DNA of 64,000 bases, taken from assembly GCA_035192965.1 (NCBI GenBank), contig CP136571.1, forward strand, positions 2,190,501 through 2,254,500, given 5' to 3'. Both the position numbers and the translations under genes were made by a program. Source of the stretch: Fuscovulum sp. (GTDB taxonomy: Bacteria; Pseudomonadota; Alphaproteobacteria; Rhodobacterales; Rhodobacteraceae). Below, in pieces: positions 16,340 to 26,272 of this stretch; the stretch's first letter is position 1; the number at the start of each line of letters is the position of its first letter. Under the pieces are notes generated by a model that was not told where the DNA came from, did no database searches, and worked only from the letters and a program-made list of their open reading frames with translations.

Positions 16340-17989
16340 TCAGGCCGCAGCGATCGACCACTTGTAGTGGTGGTGTTCAAAGGTGGCGTGCATGTCGGCA
16401 CCTTTCACCTTCGGATCGAAGTGGCGGTAGATCGAGCGCCAGTAGGGCTGCACCATGACGCCCTGTTCCTGCATGATCTCTTCGAGACGCTTCATCACCT
16501 CGGACCGGGCCTTGGCGTCGGCAATCGACAGCGCCTTGGCGAGTTCGGAGTCGAATTCCGCGTTGGCGAAGGCGGATTCGTTCCAGGCTTCGCCCGAGCG
16601 ATAGGCCAGGGCGAGGATCTGGACGCCGAGCGGACGCATGTTCCATTCGGTGGCCGAGAACGGGTATTTCAGCCAGTCATTCCAGAAGGTGGAGCCCGGA
16701 AGAACGGTGCGCTTGATGTTGATGCCTGCGTCGCGGATCTGCGCGGCGACGGCGTCACAGGTTGCGGCCTGCCAGCTGTCATCGAGCGAGATCAGTTCGA
16801 ATTCGAAATCGGCCTTCCCGGCGGCGTCGATCGCGGCCTTGCCGGCTGCCGGATCAGCGGCCAGCGGGGGCAGGGCGTAGTATTCGGGATGGATCGGGCA
16901 GACATGGTGGTTTTCTGCCACGGTGCCGAGGTTCGAATAGCCCAGCTCCAGCACGACATTGTTGTCGACGCATTTGATCAGGCCGGTGCGGACGTTCACA
17001 TCCTTGTACTCTTCAGCCATCTGGTTGAAGCGCACAGCGAGGGTGGCGGCGGTCACGGCTTCGGATTTCGTCCAGCCCAGGGCATCGAACTGTTCAATGA
17101 ATTCACCGGTCGACTGGTAGGTCGCATCCAGTTCGCCCGCTGCTGCGGCGTTCACTTCGGCCGACGGATCGGTGCCGAGGTCGGTATATTCGATCCGGTC
17201 CAGATACGGGCCGCCATAGACGGCGGTGCCCCACCAGGTGTGATCGGCGTTCTTGACCAGATGCGCCTTGACGCCCACCTCGACCGTTTCGGGCAGGAAG
17301 GGGCCGGTGCCGGGCGTGCCGGTCGGATCGCCGTTGTCATAGGATTTGTGGACCACGGCGGCGGGATAGTCGGCCAGACCTGCGACCAAGGTGACGTCCG
17401 GCGCGCTGAGGGTGAGTTTCACGGTCAGCGGGTCAACGACGGTGACGGCACCTTCGCGCAGGGTTTTCGCCTCGGCATCCACCAGATTGGTGATGCGGCC
17501 CGGCATCGAGTTGCCCTCGACGCTGGCATCGCCCCAGCGGGTGAAGTTGTGCAGCACGTCATCGGCGGTGAAGTCTTCGCCGTTGTTCCATTTCACGCCG
17601 GGGCGAACCTTGAGCGTGTATTCGGTGGCGTCGGCATTGGTTTCCCACGATTCCAGCAGCATGCCGCGGATCGAGCCGTCGTTGTTGTATTCGACGAGGT
17701 ATTCCAGCCAGCCGCGGGTGACGTTGGCGATCTGCGACCAGTCGGCGGTGCGCGGGTCTTTCAGCGCCTTGATTTCCATAGACATGCGCAGCGTGCCGCC
17801 CATCGCGGGCGTGTCCTGCGCCATGGCGGGCGCGTCCATGCCGATGAGCGCATAGGCAGCGGCGGCAGAGACGCCGAGTGCGGTGGTGCGGGCAAGGAAT
17901 TCGCGGCGGGACAACTGGCCCTGACGCAGTTCGTTGGCATACATCGTGGCCGCCGGATGCAGTGCGGCGATGTCGAGCGTGTCTTTCAT
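16340..17989 (-). CDS. ABC transporter substrate-binding protein (SBP_bac_5)
   Basis: A 549-residue periplasmic binding protein of the dipeptide/oligopeptide/nickel family. A twin-arginine signal ([19 protein letters not shown], Arg28-Arg29) suggests Tat export after folding. The family core [19 protein letters not shown] is present, as is the GTGPF-type segment (GTPGTGPF). The first ~22 residues before the twin arginine are longer than usual. First gene of the operon; the AraC regulator lies 240 bases upstream in the same direction. The ligand is unknown. Confidence 0.93.
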   Translation of the reverse strand: MKDTLDIAALHPAATMYANELRQGQLSRREFLARTTALGVSAAAAYALIGMDAPAMAQDTPAMGGTLRMSMEIKALKDPRTADWSQIANVTRGWLEYLVEYNNDGSIRGMLLESWETNADATEYTLKVRPGVKWNNGEDFTADDVLHNFTRWGDASVEGNSMPGRITNLVDAEAKTLREGAVTVVDPLTVKLTLSAPDVTLVAGLADYPAAVVHKSYDNGDPTGTPGTGPFLPETVEVGVKAHLVKNADHTWWGTAVYGGPYLDRIEYTDLGTDPSAEVNAAAAGELDATYQSTGEFIEQFDALGWTKSEAVTAATLAVRFNQMAEEYKDVNVRTGLIKCVDNNVVLELGYSNLGTVAENHHVCPIHPEYYALPPLAADPAAGKAAIDAAGKADFEFELISLDDSWQAATCDAVAAQIRDAGINIKRTVLPGSTFWNDWLKYPFSATEWNMRPLGVQILALAYRSGEAWNESAFANAEFDSELAKALSIADAKARSEVMKRLEEIMQEQGVMVQPYWRSIYRHFDPKVKGADMHATFEHHHYKWSIAAA

Positions 17990-18229
17990 GTCGGTCTCCC
18001 TGGACTGGCAGTTGGTTTATTATTTTTATGTCGGTTTCGCGCACCGGTTGAGCAGGATTTCCCCATGCAAGCATCGACATGGGCAAGAGCATCACAGCCA
18101 GCGGCGCGCAGTTCGCAAACACCATAGCGCATCTTTTTCGGTCTTACGTCAACGCTTGGATTCGCCGTCTGGCGGTCGGTTCGCGACAGATTTGCGACGA
18201 TTCCGGGCGATGGCGCCGCCGAACGCCCG

Positions 18230-19051
18230 TCACTGGGACCGGCGGAACTCGGTCGGGGACTTGCCGGTGAGGTGCTGGAAGGCACGGGTAAAGTAGGCCG
18301 CCGAGGTGAAGCCGAGGCTGGCCCCGATCTGGCCCACGGGCATCCGGGTTTCGGCCAGCAGACGGCGGGCCTCAAAAATGCGGCGGTCTTGCAGGATCGT
18401 GATGGCCGACCGGCCGCAAGCCTGACGGCAACAGCGCGACAGATGGGTGGGGGTGACGCCCAGCGCGGCGGCAAAGTCACCAACCCCGGCACCCGAGCGG
18501 AAATCGCGTTCGATGAGCGCGGTGTAGCGTGCCACCAGGCGGCGGGCGGCGTCGGGCTTGCCCTGTTCGGGCGCGGCCTTGGCGACCTGCCGTTCCAGCC
18601 AGACACCCAGAAGGCCAAGGTAATGGCGTGTGGCGCGTTCATGGGCGGGGCTGTCGGAATTCATCTCGCGCAGGATCATGTCGAAGATGACATTCACCTC
18701 TTGCTGGGCGTGTACCTCGCGGATGCGGAGGATCTGCGGGGTCTGGGGCAGGGGGATGGGGCAATCCTTGCCAAAGAAGATGGCATTGCCAAAGACCTGC
18801 GGCCCGACCTCGAACCCGTGCATCACGCCGGCGGGAATGAAGACAGCGTTGTGCGCGGTGTAGCCGCGCGTGACGCCGGCCACGGTGATGCGTCCCTGTC
18901 CCTTGGTGAACCACAGGAGCATCGGTTCGGAAATGGCGCGCATCGCCTCGACCCGCCAACGGCCACCGGCGGCGAGTCGCGGAATCGCGACAAGGCGGGG
19001 TTCCCCGCCAGCCACACCCGAAACGGCCGCTGAATGGTTTTGGTCTTGCAT
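18230..19051 (-). CDS. AraC-family transcriptional regulator
   Basis: A 273-residue regulator. The N-terminal cupin-like sensor (residues ~20-100; AHNAVFIPAGVMHGFEV) is joined to a C-terminal pair of helix-turn-helices (VGDFAAALGVTPTHLSRCCRQ and VGQIGASLGFTSAAYFTRAFQHLTGKSPTEFR). The ATG at 19051 has GGAAG 8 bases upstream, preferred over GTG at 19060. It sits directly upstream of the peptide-type ABC operon on the same strand, so it probably controls that operon in response to the imported compound. Confidence 0.9.
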   Translation of the reverse strand: MQDQNHSAAVSGVAGGEPRLVAIPRLAAGGRWRVEAMRAISEPMLLWFTKGQGRITVAGVTRGYTAHNAVFIPAGVMHGFEVGPQVFGNAIFFGKDCPIPLPQTPQILRIREVHAQQEVNVIFDMILREMNSDSPAHERATRHYLGLLGVWLERQVAKAAPEQGKPDAARRLVARYTALIERDFRSGAGVGDFAAALGVTPTHLSRCCRQACGRSAITILQDRRIFEARRLLAETRMPVGQIGASLGFTSAAYFTRAFQHLTGKSPTEFRRSQ

Positions 19052-19226
19052 CAAAGGCACTTCCGCCGCGTTGTTAACGAATCATACGCCTGCTATTGCA
19101 ACGAACCCAAGCGAAAAGATGGCGAGGGGGGGCAGTTATCCACAAGGCATTCGTCGCCTGTTGATAACCAAGGGGTGTCTCAGTTCTGTGGCAGTGTTCT
19201 ATGACAGCCCATTTTGGCGGGTGCCG

Positions 19227-20099
19227 TCAGGGCAGGACGATGCTGCGCCAGTCGCCCATGCGGGACCGGAACCATGTCCGCTGACGTTTGGCATATTGGC
19301 GCGAAGCGATCTTGGCAGCCGCGATGGCATCGGGCAGGGACAGTTCGCCGCGCAGATGGGCGATCAGTTCAGGCGCGCCGATGGCGCGGGAGGAGGGGCG
19401 GGTGGGCTGCCAATGGGGCAGTTCGGCGCGGGCTTCATCCAATGCGCCTGCGGCGATCATCTGGTCGAAGCGGTGGTCGATACGGCTGTTGAGCCAATCG
19501 ACATCGGGCCGCAGGACGAGCGCCTGCGCGCCTGACAAAGGCAGAAGCGGCGCGCCGGTCTGATCCTGCCAGGCGGCGAGGCCGCGGCCGGTGCTGCGCT
19601 GCACCTCCCATGCGCGCTGGATGCGGGCGGGATTGCGCTGATCAATCCGGGCAGCGGTGGTGGGGTCGAGATCTGCCAGCAGGGCGGCGGGGCCGTGCTG
19701 CGACAGGCGCTGGTCAGCCTCGGCCCGGATGGCGGGGGGCGTGGGCGGGATTTCTGCCAGCCCTTCGGTGAGGGCGGTGAAGTAAAGCCCCGTGCCGCCC
19801 ACGATGACGACAGGGCGGGACAAGAGTGGCGTCACTTCGCGCAGCCAATGGCCCACCGAATAAGGCGCATCGCGCCCGATATGGCCGTATAGGGCGTGAG
19901 GCAGGGCGGATTCGTCGGGAACAGAAGGGCGGGCCGTCAGGATGCGCCAGCAATCATAGACCTGAAGCGCGTCGGCATTCACGATCACGCGCCCGTCGCG
20001 GGCGGCCAGTTCCATCGCGAGCGCGGATTTGCCGCTGGCGGTGGGGCCTGCGATCAGGACGGGGGCTTCGCGCGAGAGGGGCGACAGATCAAAGCCCAA
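19227..20099 (-). CDS. miaA: tRNA dimethylallyltransferase
   Basis: Transfers dimethylallyl from DMAPP to A37 of tRNAs reading UNN codons. The P-loop [15 protein letters not shown] is at the start, then NADALQVYD (DSMQVYR equivalent), [12 protein letters not shown] and the C-terminal [12 protein letters not shown] motif. The start is uncertain: TTG at 20099 has AAAGGA 8 bases upstream and is chosen; TTG at 20117 is an alternative. It diverges from pyrH. The family is usually about 290-310 residues, matching 290 here. Confidence 0.93.
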   Translation of the reverse strand: MGFDLSPLSREAPVLIAGPTASGKSALAMELAARDGRVIVNADALQVYDCWRILTARPSVPDESALPHALYGHIGRDAPYSVGHWLREVTPLLSRPVVIVGGTGLYFTALTEGLAEIPPTPPAIRAEADQRLSQHGPAALLADLDPTTAARIDQRNPARIQRAWEVQRSTGRGLAAWQDQTGAPLLPLSGAQALVLRPDVDWLNSRIDHRFDQMIAAGALDEARAELPHWQPTRPSSRAIGAPELIAHLRGELSLPDAIAAAKIASRQYAKRQRTWFRSRMGDWRSIVLP

Positions 20100-20280
20100 G
20101 GGGGATGTTCCTTTCAACGTCCATTGGTCCGGGCCTGTTGCGCAGGCAGGGAAGGGCGGGGCCCCCTGTGTGCGGTGCCGACATTCGCAATTCCGGCCTG
20201 CCGTTCCCGGTTGAACCCGCCGCCGTTTTCATACATTTTGCGGCGCAGTCCAACCGATATACTGAAGAACGGGGTTTTCC

Positions 20281-21015
20281 ATGTCCAAACCGGGTCTTGA
20301 TGCTGCGGTGAAGTATAGCCGCGTGATGCTCAAGATCTCGGGTGAGGCGCTGATGGGGGATCAGGGCTTTGGTCTGCATCCGCCCACCGTTCAGCGCATC
20401 GCGCAAGAGGTGAAGTCGGTGCACGATCTGGGCGTCGAGATCTGCATGGTGATCGGCGGGGGGAACATCTTTCGCGGGCTGGCCGGATCGGCGCAAGGGA
20501 TGGAGCGGACGACCGCGGATTATATGGGGATGCTGGCCACGGTGATGAACGCGCTGGCGATGCAATCGGCGCTGGAGCAGATCGGGGTGTTCACCCGTGT
20601 GATCAGCGCGATTCCGATGGATCAGGTCTGCGAGCCTTATATCCGCCGTCGCGCCGTGCGGCATCTGGAAAAGAAGCGCGTGGTGATCTTTGCGGCCGGG
20701 ACGGGCAACCCCTATTTCACCACCGACACGGCCGCCACGTTGCGTGCCAATGAGATGGCTTGTCAGGTGATCTTCAAGGGCACCAAGGTGGACGGGGTTT
20801 ATGACAAGGACCCCAAGAAGCACTCCGATGCCAAACGCTATGTGACGGTGAGCTATGATGAATGTCTGGCCAAGCATCTGGGGGTGATGGATGCCTCGGC
20901 CATCGCGCTGGCGCGCGACAACAACCTGCCGATCATCGTGTTTTCGCTGGACGAGCCGGGCGGGTTCCGCGGCATCCTGCGGGGCGAAGGAACCTATACA
21001 CGGGTTCAGGACTGA
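20281..21015 (+). CDS. pyrH: UMP kinase
   Basis: Phosphorylates UMP to UDP for pyrimidine nucleotide supply. A 244-residue amino acid kinase-fold protein with KISGEALMG near the N-terminus, [10 protein letters not shown], the [16 protein letters not shown] segment, [13 protein letters not shown] and [10 protein letters not shown]. It opens the classical pyrH-frr-uppS-cdsA-dxr-rseP cluster. Start ATG at 20281. Confidence 0.97.
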   Translation: MSKPGLDAAVKYSRVMLKISGEALMGDQGFGLHPPTVQRIAQEVKSVHDLGVEICMVIGGGNIFRGLAGSAQGMERTTADYMGMLATVMNALAMQSALEQIGVFTRVISAIPMDQVCEPYIRRRAVRHLEKKRVVIFAAGTGNPYFTTDTAATLRANEMACQVIFKGTKVDGVYDKDPKKHSDAKRYVTVSYDECLAKHLGVMDASAIALARDNNLPIIVFSLDEPGGFRGILRGEGTYTRVQD

Positions 21016-21159
21016 CGCGCCGGGCCGCAGCGCAGCGCAGGGATGTGCCCTGCCGCGTGGTCAATGACGCTGTTCCGTTGCGGTGCGGCTCTGGTATAGA
21101 GCAACGAAACGGCCCCGAAATCCGAAGCGGGTTTGGGCTGGAGAATGAAGGAAGACCAA

Positions 21160-21726
21160 ATGTCGGCTGATGACCTCGACATCGATCTGGACGCCATTCA
21201 GCGCCGCATGGACGGCGCGATGAACGCGCTGAAGCAGGAATTCGCCTCGTTGCGGACGGGCCGTGCGTCGGCGCAAATTCTGGACCCCATTCAGGTGGAT
21301 GCCTATGGCCAGATGACGCCCATCAACCAGCTTGGCACCGTGAACGTGCCTGAGCCGCGGATGGTGGTGATCAACGTCTGGGACAAGGGCATGATCAGCA
21401 AGGTGGAAAAGGCGATCCGTGAAAGCGGGATCGGGATCAACCCGGTGACCGACGGGCCGCTGATCCGGCTGCCGATCCCCGAGTTGAACGAACAGCGCCG
21501 CAAGGAGCTGGCCAAGGTGGCGGCGCAATATGCCGAAAGCGCCAAGGTGGCGATCCGCAACGTGCGGCGCGACGGGATGGACCAGATCAAGAAGGCCAAA
21601 TCTGCCGGCATGTCCGAGGACGATCAGAAGATGTGGTCAGACGAGGTGCAGGAATTGACGGATAAGGCGATTGTCGCCGTCGACAAGCAGCTTGAACAGA
21701 AGCAGGCGGAAATCATGCAGGTCTGA
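21160..21726 (+). CDS. frr: Ribosome recycling factor
   Basis: Splits post-termination ribosomes together with EF-G. 188 residues: the three-helix bundle and beta domain are recognisable from [48 protein letters not shown] and the C-terminal coiled segment. The start is the ATG at 21160 (MSADDLDID), with GGAAG 7 bases upstream; the earlier ATG at 21145 is less well placed. Lies 144 bases after pyrH and about 55 bases before uppS. Confidence 0.96.
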   Translation: MSADDLDIDLDAIQRRMDGAMNALKQEFASLRTGRASAQILDPIQVDAYGQMTPINQLGTVNVPEPRMVVINVWDKGMISKVEKAIRESGIGINPVTDGPLIRLPIPELNEQRRKELAKVAAQYAESAKVAIRNVRRDGMDQIKKAKSAGMSEDDQKMWSDEVQELTDKAIVAVDKQLEQKQAEIMQV

Positions 21727-21781
21727 CATGGCCGGGCCGGGGGCTTTGGTCCCCGTCTGGCTATGTGGGGGGGAGCAGGGC

Positions 21782-22525
21782 TTGGGAACAGGCAAGACAA
21801 CCGATCCGAAGCGCCCGCCCCGCAATGCGGAGCATGTGGCCATAATCATGGATGGCAATGGCCGCTGGGCCACATCGCGCGGCTGGCCGCGGCTTGTGGG
21901 GCATCGGCGCGGGGCGGAACGGGTGCGCGAGATCGTGCGCGCCTGTCCTGATCTGGGCATCCGTTGGCTGACAGTTTACGCCTTTTCGACCGAGAACTGG
22001 AAGCGGTCCACCGAAGAGGTGCTGGGCCTGATGGCGATCTTTGCCCGCTATATCGAGCGTGAGGCGGACCGACTGTCGATTGAAGGCGTGCGGTTGCGGT
22101 TCATTGGCGACCGGACGCGGCTGGACCCGAAGTTGCAGAAAATGATGGCCGGGATCGAGGCGCGCACGGCGGGTGGCGCGCGGCTGAACCTTACTGTGGC
22201 CATCAATTACGGCGGGCGCGATGAGATTGCCCGCGCGGTGCGGTCCATCGCCCGTGATGTGGCCGAGGGGCGGTTGGCACCCGAGGCGGTGACGGAAGCG
22301 GTGTTTGCTTCGCGTCTGGACACGGGCGATCTGCCCGACCCTGATCTGGTGATCCGGACCAGCGGTGAGACGCGGACATCGAATTTCCTGCCCTGGCAGG
22401 CGGCCTATGCGGAATACGAGTTTTCGCCAACGCTGTGGCCGGATTTCGGCGCGCAGGAATTGGCGGCAATTGTCGGCCAGTTCGGCAATCGCGAGCGTCG
22501 ATTTGGTGGTGTGGCAGGCGCATGA
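21782..22525 (+). CDS. uppS: Undecaprenyl diphosphate synthase
   Basis: Cis-prenyltransferase making the C55 lipid carrier for peptidoglycan and polysaccharides. Signature motifs are VAIIMDGNGRWA, RGAERVREIV, YAFSTENWKR, INYGGRDEI and the C-terminal DLVIRTSGETRTSNFLPWQ. TTG at 21782 is chosen because a GGGGGAG run lies about 6 bases upstream and the resulting 247 residues fit the family; ATG at 21728 would add a leader lacking family similarity. The stop overlaps the cdsA start (ATGA). Confidence 0.93.
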   Translation: MGTGKTTDPKRPPRNAEHVAIIMDGNGRWATSRGWPRLVGHRRGAERVREIVRACPDLGIRWLTVYAFSTENWKRSTEEVLGLMAIFARYIEREADRLSIEGVRLRFIGDRTRLDPKLQKMMAGIEARTAGGARLNLTVAINYGGRDEIARAVRSIARDVAEGRLAPEAVTEAVFASRLDTGDLPDPDLVIRTSGETRTSNFLPWQAAYAEYEFSPTLWPDFGAQELAAIVGQFGNRERRFGGVAGA

Positions 22526-23382
22526 CGGACAAGACGGAGGAGAGCGCGGCGGAGGCCGCCGCGCAGGCCGCAGCGGCACCGGCAGAGCCGGCGGCCAATG
22601 TGCTGGGTCGGTGGAATGACCTGAGGCCACGGGTGGTGTCGGCCATCGTGATGATTTCCGTCGGTGCGGCGGAAATCTGGCTGGGCGGGCCATCCTTTGC
22701 TGTGCTGGTGGTGCTGCTGACGGCGGGGATGATCTGGGAACTGGCGGCGATCACCGCGCCGGTGCAGAAGAACCGCCCCCTTTTGATGGCCGGGATTGCG
22801 GCGGCGGCGCTGAGCGGGGCGCTGGTGTTGCGGTCTGATCTGGCGACGTCGCTTTTGATGATGGCGCCGATGGCGCTGGCGCTGACGCCGCGCCGGGACC
22901 GCCAGATTGCCGCGCTTTATGCGGCGGCGATCATGGTGGCGGGCTATGGGCTGGTGGACCTGCGCGAAGAGGTTGGCACGACCGGCATCCTGTGGCTGGT
23001 GATCATCGTGGTGGTGTCGGATGTGGCGGGGTATTTCGTCGGGCGGATCATGGGCGGGCCGAAGTTCTGGCCCAAGGTCAGCCCGAAGAAAACCTGGTCG
23101 GGGACGGTGGCGGGCTGGATCGGGGCGGCGCTGGTGGGGCTGTGCTTTGTGATTGCCGGGCGGGGGGATTGGGGTCTGCTGATCCTGTCGCCCATCGTGG
23201 CGCTGGCCGGGCAGTTGGGCGACATTCTGGAAAGCTGGGTCAAGCGCCGGGCAGGGGTGAAGGACAGTTCCAACCTGATTCCGGGCCATGGCGGGCTGCT
23301 GGACCGGTTCGATGCGCTGATAGGGGCGACGGTTCTGGTGATGCTGCTGGGTCTGTTCTTCAAAGACCTTCCGATCGGCTGA
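22522..23382 (+). CDS. cdsA: Phosphatidate cytidylyltransferase
   Basis: Makes CDP-diacylglycerol, the phospholipid branch-point intermediate, in the inner membrane. 286 residues with about eight hydrophobic helices and the C-terminal CDS signature (KRRAGVKDSSNLIPGHGGLLDRFDA), which carries the metal-binding aspartates. An alanine-rich, probably cytoplasmic N-terminal tail precedes the first helix. Overlaps uppS by 4 bases and precedes dxr by 6. Confidence 0.95.
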   Translation: MTDKTEESAAEAAAQAAAAPAEPAANVLGRWNDLRPRVVSAIVMISVGAAEIWLGGPSFAVLVVLLTAGMIWELAAITAPVQKNRPLLMAGIAAAALSGALVLRSDLATSLLMMAPMALALTPRRDRQIAALYAAAIMVAGYGLVDLREEVGTTGILWLVIIVVVSDVAGYFVGRIMGGPKFWPKVSPKKTWSGTVAGWIGAALVGLCFVIAGRGDWGLLILSPIVALAGQLGDILESWVKRRAGVKDSSNLIPGHGGLLDRFDALIGATVLVMLLGLFFKDLPIG

Positions 23383-23388
23383 GGGGAT

Positions 23389-24573
23389 ATGCGGTCGATT
23401 TCCATATTCGGGGCCACGGGGTCGATCGGTGAGAGCACCTTTGATCTGATCCGCCGGGCAGGCGGGGCCGATGCCTATCGGGTTGTTGCGCTGACCGGCG
23501 CGCGCAATGTGCGCAGATTGGCCGAGATGGCGCGAGAGTTGCGGGCCGAGGTGGCGGTGACGGCGCATGAGGCGGAGTTGCCCGCGCTGCGCGAAGCGCT
23601 GGCAGGGTCGGGCGTGCAGGCAGCGGCGGGTGCGGCGGCAATTGCCGAGGCTGCGGATCGGCCAGCCGATTGGGTAATGAGCGGGATCGTGGGCGCGGCG
23701 GGGCTGGTGCCGGGGATGCGCGCGCTGCGCCATGGGGCATGTCTAGCGCTGGCAAACAAGGAAAGTCTGGTGACGGCGGGGGAGTTGCTGCTTGCCACGG
23801 CACGGGCGCATGGCGCGACGATCCTGCCGGTGGACAGCGAACATTCAGCGGTGTTTCAGGCGCTGACAGGCGAAGATGCCGGGGCGGTGGAGCGGGTGAT
23901 CATCACTGCATCGGGCGGGCCGTTCCGCGAATGGCCGCTGGAGCGGCTGGCGGCGGCGACGGTGGCCGAGGCAAAGGCGCATCCCAACTGGTCGATGGGC
24001 AACCGGATCAGCATTGATTCCGCGTCGATGTTCAACAAGGCGCTGGAACTTATCGAGACGCGCGAGTTTTTCGGGTTCGATCCGGCGATGATCGAGGTGC
24101 TGGTGCATCCGCAAAGCATCGTTCATGCGCTGGTGGGGTTCCGCGATGGGGGCATCATGGCCCATCTGGGGCCTGCCGACATGCGCCATGCCATCGGATT
24201 CGCGCTGCATTGGCCAGAGCGGGGACATATCCCGGTGGAGCGGCTGGATCTGGCGCGGCTGGGCAGCCTGACATTCGAAGCCCCCGATGACCGCCGCTTT
24301 CCAGCGCTGCGGTTGGCGCGTGAGGTGATGGCGCTGCGCGGGCTGTCGGGCGCGGCGTTCAATGCGGCGAAGGAGATCGCTCTCGATCATTTCATGGCGG
24401 GCGAGATCGGATTTCTGGACATGGCGGCGGTGGTCGAGGATACGCTGGAGGTCCTGTCAGCCGAGACGGGGCTGACAAAGCCCGCGGCGAGCCTTGAAGA
24501 GGTGCTGGCCATGGACCATCTGGCAAGAATACGGGCCGCCGAGCAGGCCCGAAACCGAATAAAGGGCAGGTAG
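23389..24573 (+). CDS. dxr: 1-deoxy-D-xylulose 5-phosphate reductoisomerase
   Basis: Second enzyme of the MEP isoprenoid pathway, forming MEP with NADPH. 394 residues, the family length. N-terminal NADPH motif FGATGSIGESTFDLI, then LANKESLVTAGELL, PVDSEHSAVFQAL, ITASGGPFREWPLE and the MGNRISIDSASMFNKALELIE loop. It supplies the precursors used by UppS and MiaA encoded in this window. Start ATG at 23389, 6 bases after cdsA. Confidence 0.97.
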   Translation: MRSISIFGATGSIGESTFDLIRRAGGADAYRVVALTGARNVRRLAEMARELRAEVAVTAHEAELPALREALAGSGVQAAAGAAAIAEAADRPADWVMSGIVGAAGLVPGMRALRHGACLALANKESLVTAGELLLATARAHGATILPVDSEHSAVFQALTGEDAGAVERVIITASGGPFREWPLERLAAATVAEAKAHPNWSMGNRISIDSASMFNKALELIETREFFGFDPAMIEVLVHPQSIVHALVGFRDGGIMAHLGPADMRHAIGFALHWPERGHIPVERLDLARLGSLTFEAPDDRRFPALRLAREVMALRGLSGAAFNAAKEIALDHFMAGEIGFLDMAAVVEDTLEVLSAETGLTKPAASLEEVLAMDHLARIRAAEQARNRIKGR

Positions 24574-24576
24574 CGC

Positions 24577-25914
24577 GTGGAACTTATCAACCTGATCCCA
24601 AGCTTTGGCGGCTTGGCCTATACGATCCTTGCCTTTGTGCTGGCGCTGCTGATCATCGTCTTTGTGCATGAATTCGGCCATTACATCGTGGGTCGCTGGT
24701 CAGGGATTCATGCAGAGGTGTTTTCGCTGGGCTTTGGGCCGGTGATCTGGTCGCGGGCGGACAAGCGCGGGACGCGCTGGCAGATCGCGGCGCTGCCCTT
24801 GGGCGGTTATGTGAAATTCTTTGGGGATTCGAACGCGGCGTCGGCCGGGCATGTGGATGATCTGGGCGGGCTGACGCCTGAACAGGTGCGGGCCACGATG
24901 CATGGCGCGCCGCTTTGGGCGCGCACGGCGACGGTGGCGGCGGGTCCGATCTTCAATTTCATCCTGTCGATCGTTGTCTTTGCCGGGGTGTTTCTCGCCA
25001 GCGGTGTGGCGACGGATGCGCCGACGGTGGGAATGGTCAAGACCATGCCGGGGATCACGGCTGGCCTGCAACCGGGCGACAAGATCGTCGCATTGGGCGG
25101 GCAGGAGACGCCGGATTTCCCGGCCTTCCTTGATGCGGCGGCAGCTTTGCCGCCGGTGGCCACGGCGCAATACCTAGTGGATCGGGGCGGCGTGACGGTC
25201 GAGGTGACGGATTCGCATCCGCTGCCGCCGCTGGTGGAAACGGTGCAGCCGGATTCGGCAGCGCAGGAGGCCGGGGTTCAGGCGGGTGACATCGTCACAG
25301 GGGTGAACGGGCAGGCGGTAACGACCTTTTCGCAACTGCGCGAACTGGTGGGGGCATCCGATGGTACGCCCCTGCGGTTGAGCCTGATGCGCGAGGGCCA
25401 GCCGGTCGAGTTGGAATTGCAGCCGCGCCGGGTGGATCTTCCGCTGGCCGAGGGCGGGTTTGAAACCCGCTGGCTGATCGGGTTGACGGGGGCGATGTAT
25501 TTCGAGCCGGAAACGCGGGTGCCGGGCGTGATTGAAAGCATCGGTCTGGGCGCAAGCCAAAGCTGGGACATTGCGACCACGTCGCTGTCGGGGCTGTGGC
25601 ATATGGTGACGGGGGCGATATCGTCGTGCAATCTGCGCGGGCCGATCGGGATTGCCGAAACCTCTGGTGCGGCGGCAAGCGCGGGGATCACCAGTTTCAT
25701 CTGGTTCATCGCCATGCTGTCGACGGCGGTGGGGATGATGAACCTGTTCCCGGTGCCAGTTCTGGATGGCGGGCATCTGGTGTTCTACGCCTATGAGGCG
25801 GTGACCGGCAAACCGCCGACGGCCAAAGCGCTGCGGGTGTTGATGACGGTGGGTCTGGCGGCGATTCTGACGCTGATGGTCTTTGCGCTAACCAACGACA
25901 TTTTCTGTCCGTAA
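24577..25914 (+). CDS. rseP: RseP-type site-2 intramembrane metalloprotease
   Basis: Inner-membrane zinc protease that cleaves membrane-bound substrates such as anti-sigma factors or signal-peptide remnants. 445 residues; GTG start at 24577, 3 bases after dxr. HExxH is seen as HEFGH at residues 31-35 in the first helix, and the third zinc ligand motif NLFPVPVLDGGHL lies near residue 390. Between them are two PDZ-like domains (GITAGLQPGDKIVALGG; AQEAGVQAGDIVTGVNG). Confidence 0.95.
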   Translation: MELINLIPSFGGLAYTILAFVLALLIIVFVHEFGHYIVGRWSGIHAEVFSLGFGPVIWSRADKRGTRWQIAALPLGGYVKFFGDSNAASAGHVDDLGGLTPEQVRATMHGAPLWARTATVAAGPIFNFILSIVVFAGVFLASGVATDAPTVGMVKTMPGITAGLQPGDKIVALGGQETPDFPAFLDAAAALPPVATAQYLVDRGGVTVEVTDSHPLPPLVETVQPDSAAQEAGVQAGDIVTGVNGQAVTTFSQLRELVGASDGTPLRLSLMREGQPVELELQPRRVDLPLAEGGFETRWLIGLTGAMYFEPETRVPGVIESIGLGASQSWDIATTSLSGLWHMVTGAISSCNLRGPIGIAETSGAAASAGITSFIWFIAMLSTAVGMMNLFPVPVLDGGHLVFYAYEAVTGKPPTAKALRVLMTVGLAAILTLMVFALTNDIFCP

Positions 25915-26046
25915 CCTAAAGTGGGCAGCGCGCCAGCAAGGCGCGTGCCAGTTTGCCCCCGTCGCGAAAGTGCCGGGTGTGAGCCAAAGTCGCGCCATAT
26001 TTGCATCCTAGTCCTGACCTCACGAACGGGGGCCGGAGGATAGAAG

Positions 26047-26184
26047 ATGCAAACATTCACGAAGGGCTATCGCGGCCTGTCTTTGATCATGGTGGTGAAT
26101 TCCGACCGTATCTTCACGGTGGGGACGATGGTGGCGGGTTTGCTGGCCGGCGCCTTCCTTGGTTCTTCACTTTTGGGTCACTGA
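26047..26184 (+). CDS. Small single-span membrane protein (45 residues), unknown
   Basis: A 45-residue reading frame starting at the ATG at 26047 with a strong GGAGG 8 bases upstream. The C-terminal half (FTVGTMVAGLLAGAFLGSSL) is one glycine/alanine-rich hydrophobic helix; the N-terminal half is polar. A terminator-like hairpin follows 9 bases after the stop, so it may form its own transcription unit between rseP and bamA. I do not recognise the family. Its position suggests an envelope role but nothing more can be said. Confidence 0.6.
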   Translation: MQTFTKGYRGLSLIMVVNSDRIFTVGTMVAGLLAGAFLGSSLLGH

Positions 26185-26193
26185 AAATCGTTA

Positions 26194-26211
26194 AAAAGGC
26201 CTCAGCCTTTT
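26194..26211 (+). terminator. Terminator after the 45-residue gene
   Basis: AAAAGGC (26194-26200), loop CTCA, GCCTTTT (26205-26211). A short stem ending in a T-run on the plus strand, just past the stop of the small gene. Confidence 0.6.
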
Positions 26212-26238
26212 GACAAGTCCTGCGCTTCCGAGTAGTCA
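26210..26238 (+). promoter_or_regulatory. Candidate promoter of bamA
   Basis: TTGACA (26210-26215), a 17-base spacer, and TAGTCA (26233-26238), ending 34 bases before the bamA ATG. The -35 matches the sigma-70 consensus fully; the -10 is weak. The -35 overlaps the 3' arm of the preceding terminator hairpin. Confidence 0.4.
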
Positions 26239-26272
26239 GAGCACAAGACTTTGTTAACGGCGGGGCCAGGCA

